Source: Lentibacillus kapialis
GTDB taxonomy: Bacteria > Bacillota > Bacilli > Bacillales > Amphibacillaceae
Direction: 5' to 3'
Length of the DNA: 55,510 nucleotides
Assembly: GCF_014646635.1 (NCBI RefSeq)
Contig: NZ_BMNQ01000013.1
Coordinates: forward strand, 1 to 55,510
How positions within the stretch are numbered: the stretch's first letter is position 1; every line of letters begins with the position of its first letter. The position numbers were made by a program, and so were the translations under genes. Below, piece after piece: positions 53,795 to 55,510 of this stretch. The notes below the pieces were generated by a model that did no database searches, had not been told where the DNA came from, and saw nothing but the letters and a program-made list of their open reading frames with translations.

Positions 53795-55180
53795 TTATTT
53801 AGGATATGTCATGTCTTTCGGATTAACGTATTTTTCAAATTCCTCTTCGGTAAGCAATTCAAGTTCAACAGCAGCTTCTTTAAGCTTCGTACCGTCCTCA
53901 AAAGCTTTTTTAGCGATTTTAGCTGCATTTTCATAGCCGATATGCGGATTCAAAGCGGTTACCAGCATTAAGGAGTCACGCAAATATTTTTCGATTTGTT
54001 CAAGCTCCGGTTCCAGACCTTTTACACAACGCTCATCAAACGACAGCATACAGTCAGCCAGCAGCTGGCATGATTGCAAGAAATTATATGCTATAACTGG
54101 TTTGAAGACATTCAGTTCAAAATTGCCTTGACTGGCTGCAAATCCGATTGTTGCATCATTTCCCATCACTTGTGCCGCTGCCATTGTAACAGCTTCAGGC
54201 TGTGTCGGATTTACTTTACCAGGCATTATCGAGCTACCGGGTTCATTCGCTGGAATAGAGATTTCACCGATTCCTGAACGTGGTCCGCTTGCCAGCCATC
54301 GTACATCGTTAGCAATTTTCATTAAATCAGCAGCAAGGCCTTTCAAAGCACCATGTACTTGAACAGTATCATCATGACTTGTCAACGCATGAAATTTGTT
54401 CGGTGCAGATCTGAATGTTTTGCCGGTTTCGTCAATGATTGCTTTTGTAACAGCTTCAGAAAAATTCGGATGTGCATTCAAGCCTGTTCCAACAGCGGTA
54501 CCGCCGATAGCCAGATCCCTGACATAGTCAAGGCTTGCAGTAATCATCGTTTCCGATTTTTCCAGCATGCGATGCCAACCGCTGATTTCCTGTCCCAATG
54601 TCAGTGGTGTGGCATCCTGCAAATGTGTGCGGCCAATTTTAACCACTTCCTGAAAGGCTTCCATCTTTTCGTTCATGGTGTCTTTCAATGTCTTGACAGC
54701 AGGCAAGACATGATCCTCCAGCTTTAAAACGAACGCAATGTGCATAGCTGTCGGATAGGTATCATTGGAGCTTTGGGATTTATTGACATCATCATTCGGA
54801 TGAAGCGTCACATCACTGCCCTGCTTTTTCAACCATTCAGTTCCGACATATGCTATAACTTCGTTGACATTCATGTTGGACTGTGTACCACTGCCGGTCT
54901 GCCAAACAACCAACGGAAAATGGCCGTCCAATTTGCCGCTTATAATTTGATCAGCAGCATGACCGATCGCATCCGCTTTTTGCTTATCTAATAAGCCAAG
55001 ATCATTGTTCGCCTTGGCAGCACTCTTTTTAAGAATGGCAAATGCCCGAACCACCTCAACCGGCATTTTTTCGCCGCCGATCGGGAAATTTTGCTTGCTT
55101 CGCTGTGTCTGGGCACCCCAATATTTGTCAGCCGGCACTTTCATTTCACCCAATGTATCTTTTTCAATCCGGTAATCCAT
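53795..55180 (-). CDS. fumC: Fumarate hydratase, class II
   Basis: The TCA-cycle enzyme for fumarate to malate, iron-independent. The 461-residue product starts [20 protein letters not shown] and has the class signature [13 protein letters not shown], the substrate region [14 protein letters not shown] and [14 protein letters not shown]. Full length. The start is ATG 55180 after ATAAGGAGG; the frame continues to 55276 without a ribosome site. Called citG in B. subtilis. Confidence 0.97.
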   Translation of the reverse strand: MDYRIEKDTLGEMKVPADKYWGAQTQRSKQNFPIGGEKMPVEVVRAFAILKKSAAKANNDLGLLDKQKADAIGHAADQIISGKLDGHFPLVVWQTGSGTQSNMNVNEVIAYVGTEWLKKQGSDVTLHPNDDVNKSQSSNDTYPTAMHIAFVLKLEDHVLPAVKTLKDTMNEKMEAFQEVVKIGRTHLQDATPLTLGQEISGWHRMLEKSETMITASLDYVRDLAIGGTAVGTGLNAHPNFSEAVTKAIIDETGKTFRSAPNKFHALTSHDDTVQVHGALKGLAADLMKIANDVRWLASGPRSGIGEISIPANEPGSSIMPGKVNPTQPEAVTMAAAQVMGNDATIGFAASQGNFELNVFKPVIAYNFLQSCQLLADCMLSFDERCVKGLEPELEQIEKYLRDSLMLVTALNPHIGYENAAKIAKKAFEDGTKLKEAAVELELLTEEEFEKYVNPKDMTYPK

Positions 55181-55284
55181 ATTTACTGCCTCCTTATGTA
55201 AGAGATAATCCAACTTACTTAATTGTAACAAAAGAAAGACAGCCTGTGTTAACGGAAATTCTGGCGTTTGTCGCAAAATGCGGG

Positions 55285-55362
55285 CCGGCGCTATCGTTGC
55301 CCTGAGATGCGCAACCGCCCGAAGCGTAAATCTATCCTGCCACTACGTTACAGTTTATGGAT
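55285..55362 (+). repeat. Diverged partial copy of the GC-rich repeat
   Basis: GAAGCGTAAATCTATCCTGC followed by CACTACGTTACAGTTTATGG aligns with the 3' part of the 540-690 element (GAAGCGGAAATCAACCCTG, CACTACGTCGCAGTTTATGG). The 5' part is lost. It lies upstream of fumC. Confidence 0.6.
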
Positions 55363-55392
55363 GACGTGTCAAAACAACGTTCAGTTAGAAAA

Positions 55393-55421
55393 ACCGGGCA
55401 AAGTGCGGCCCGGTCTTTTTT
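55393..55421 (-). terminator. Terminator of the gene entering from the right edge
   Basis: ACCGGGC aaagtgcg GCCCGGT; minus-strand exit is TTTTTC and plus-strand exit CTTTTTT. It follows the minus-strand stop at 55431 by ten bases. Confidence 0.82.
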
Positions 55422-55430
55422 CTATCTTCG

Positions 55431-55510
55431 TTAGAGAAAATCCGATAATTTATATTCCTGTCCATGTACGCCATTATAATACGTTGGATACATTTCCCCT
55501 CCACACATTT
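55431..55510 (-). CDS. C-terminal end of an unidentified protein (or a very small protein)
   Basis: A minus-strand frame open from the window edge to TAA at 55431 ends MCGGEMYPTYYNGVHGQEYK then LSDFL. It is followed at once by a strong terminator, which supports a real gene end. An ATG at 55493 has GGAGGGG just upstream, so a 20-residue peptide is also possible. Too short to assign; Tyr-rich, as some spore-coat proteins are. Confidence 0.4.
   Translation of the reverse strand, partial: MCGGEMYPTYYNGVHGQEYKLSDFL

Overview
The window is a chromosomal segment of a spore-forming, low-to-moderate GC Firmicute of the family Bacillaceae. The gene order follows the Bacillus subtilis yhe/yha/yhg/yhj/yhf region closely (yheA, yhaR, yhzD, yhaONML, prsA, yhaI, yhaH, trpP, hit, ecsAB, yhaA; hmoB, pbpF, hemEHY; yhfH, yhfI, lplJ, lcfB; comK, yhjD, yhjE, sip, addBA). 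An alpha/beta SASP and a YhaL-type protein indicate a sporulator. An OpuA-type compatible-solute transporter, two GbsR-type regulators and the dispersed repeats fit a halotolerant genus such as Virgibacillus, Lentibacillus or Oceanobacillus; the genus is inference only.

Layout. 1-720: an apparent SufC-like gene remnant and three kinds of dispersed repeat. 724-7934: addBA recombination nuclease (minus strand). 8.0-9.8 kb: repeats, a type I signal peptidase and a TVP38 membrane protein. 10.0-10.9 kb: yhjD and comK converging with overlapping 3' ends. 11.1-14.9 kb: fatty acyl-CoA ligase with a FadR-type operator, lipoate ligase, MBL hydrolase and the 42-residue YhfH. 15.2-17.0 kb: M3 oligoendopeptidase. 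17.1-19.0 kb: a NERD-domain gene between two long arrays of the same 20-bp tandem repeat. 19.2-25.6 kb: hemEHY, pbpF and the heme mono-oxygenase hmoB. 25.7-29.9 kb: a DsbB/thioredoxin pair, liaFSR and a PAP2 phosphatase. 30.2-36.2 kb: ferritin-like protein, M20 amidohydrolase, ecsAB, hit, trpP with a TRAP-like leader, and a YtxH-type protein. 36.3-40.4 kb: opuA operon and a divergent GbsR-type regulator with a perfect 26-bp palindrome between them. 40.4-49.3 kb: the yha block with prsA and yhaO-yhaN-gbsR-like-yhaM-yhaL. 49.4-55.5 kb: enoyl-CoA hydratase, yheA, a PucR-type regulator, msmX-type ATPase, SASP, fumarase and the tail of one more gene.

Functional themes are DNA repair and uptake (addAB, comK, yhaNO), cell-envelope maintenance and secretion (sip, prsA, ecsAB, pbpF, lia, bdb pair, PAP2), heme and iron (hemEHY, hmoB, ferritin-like), fatty-acid and lipoate metabolism, and osmoprotection.

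The least explained content is non-coding: (i) about twelve copies or fragments of a ~90-bp palindromic repeat that could fold into a hairpin with a pseudoknot, with two changes that keep pairing; (ii) a ~144-bp repeat with 9-bp terminal inverted repeats; (iii) a GC-rich ~130-bp repeat; and (iv) the paired 20-bp tandem arrays. No rRNA, tRNA, CRISPR array or intact insertion sequence was seen.
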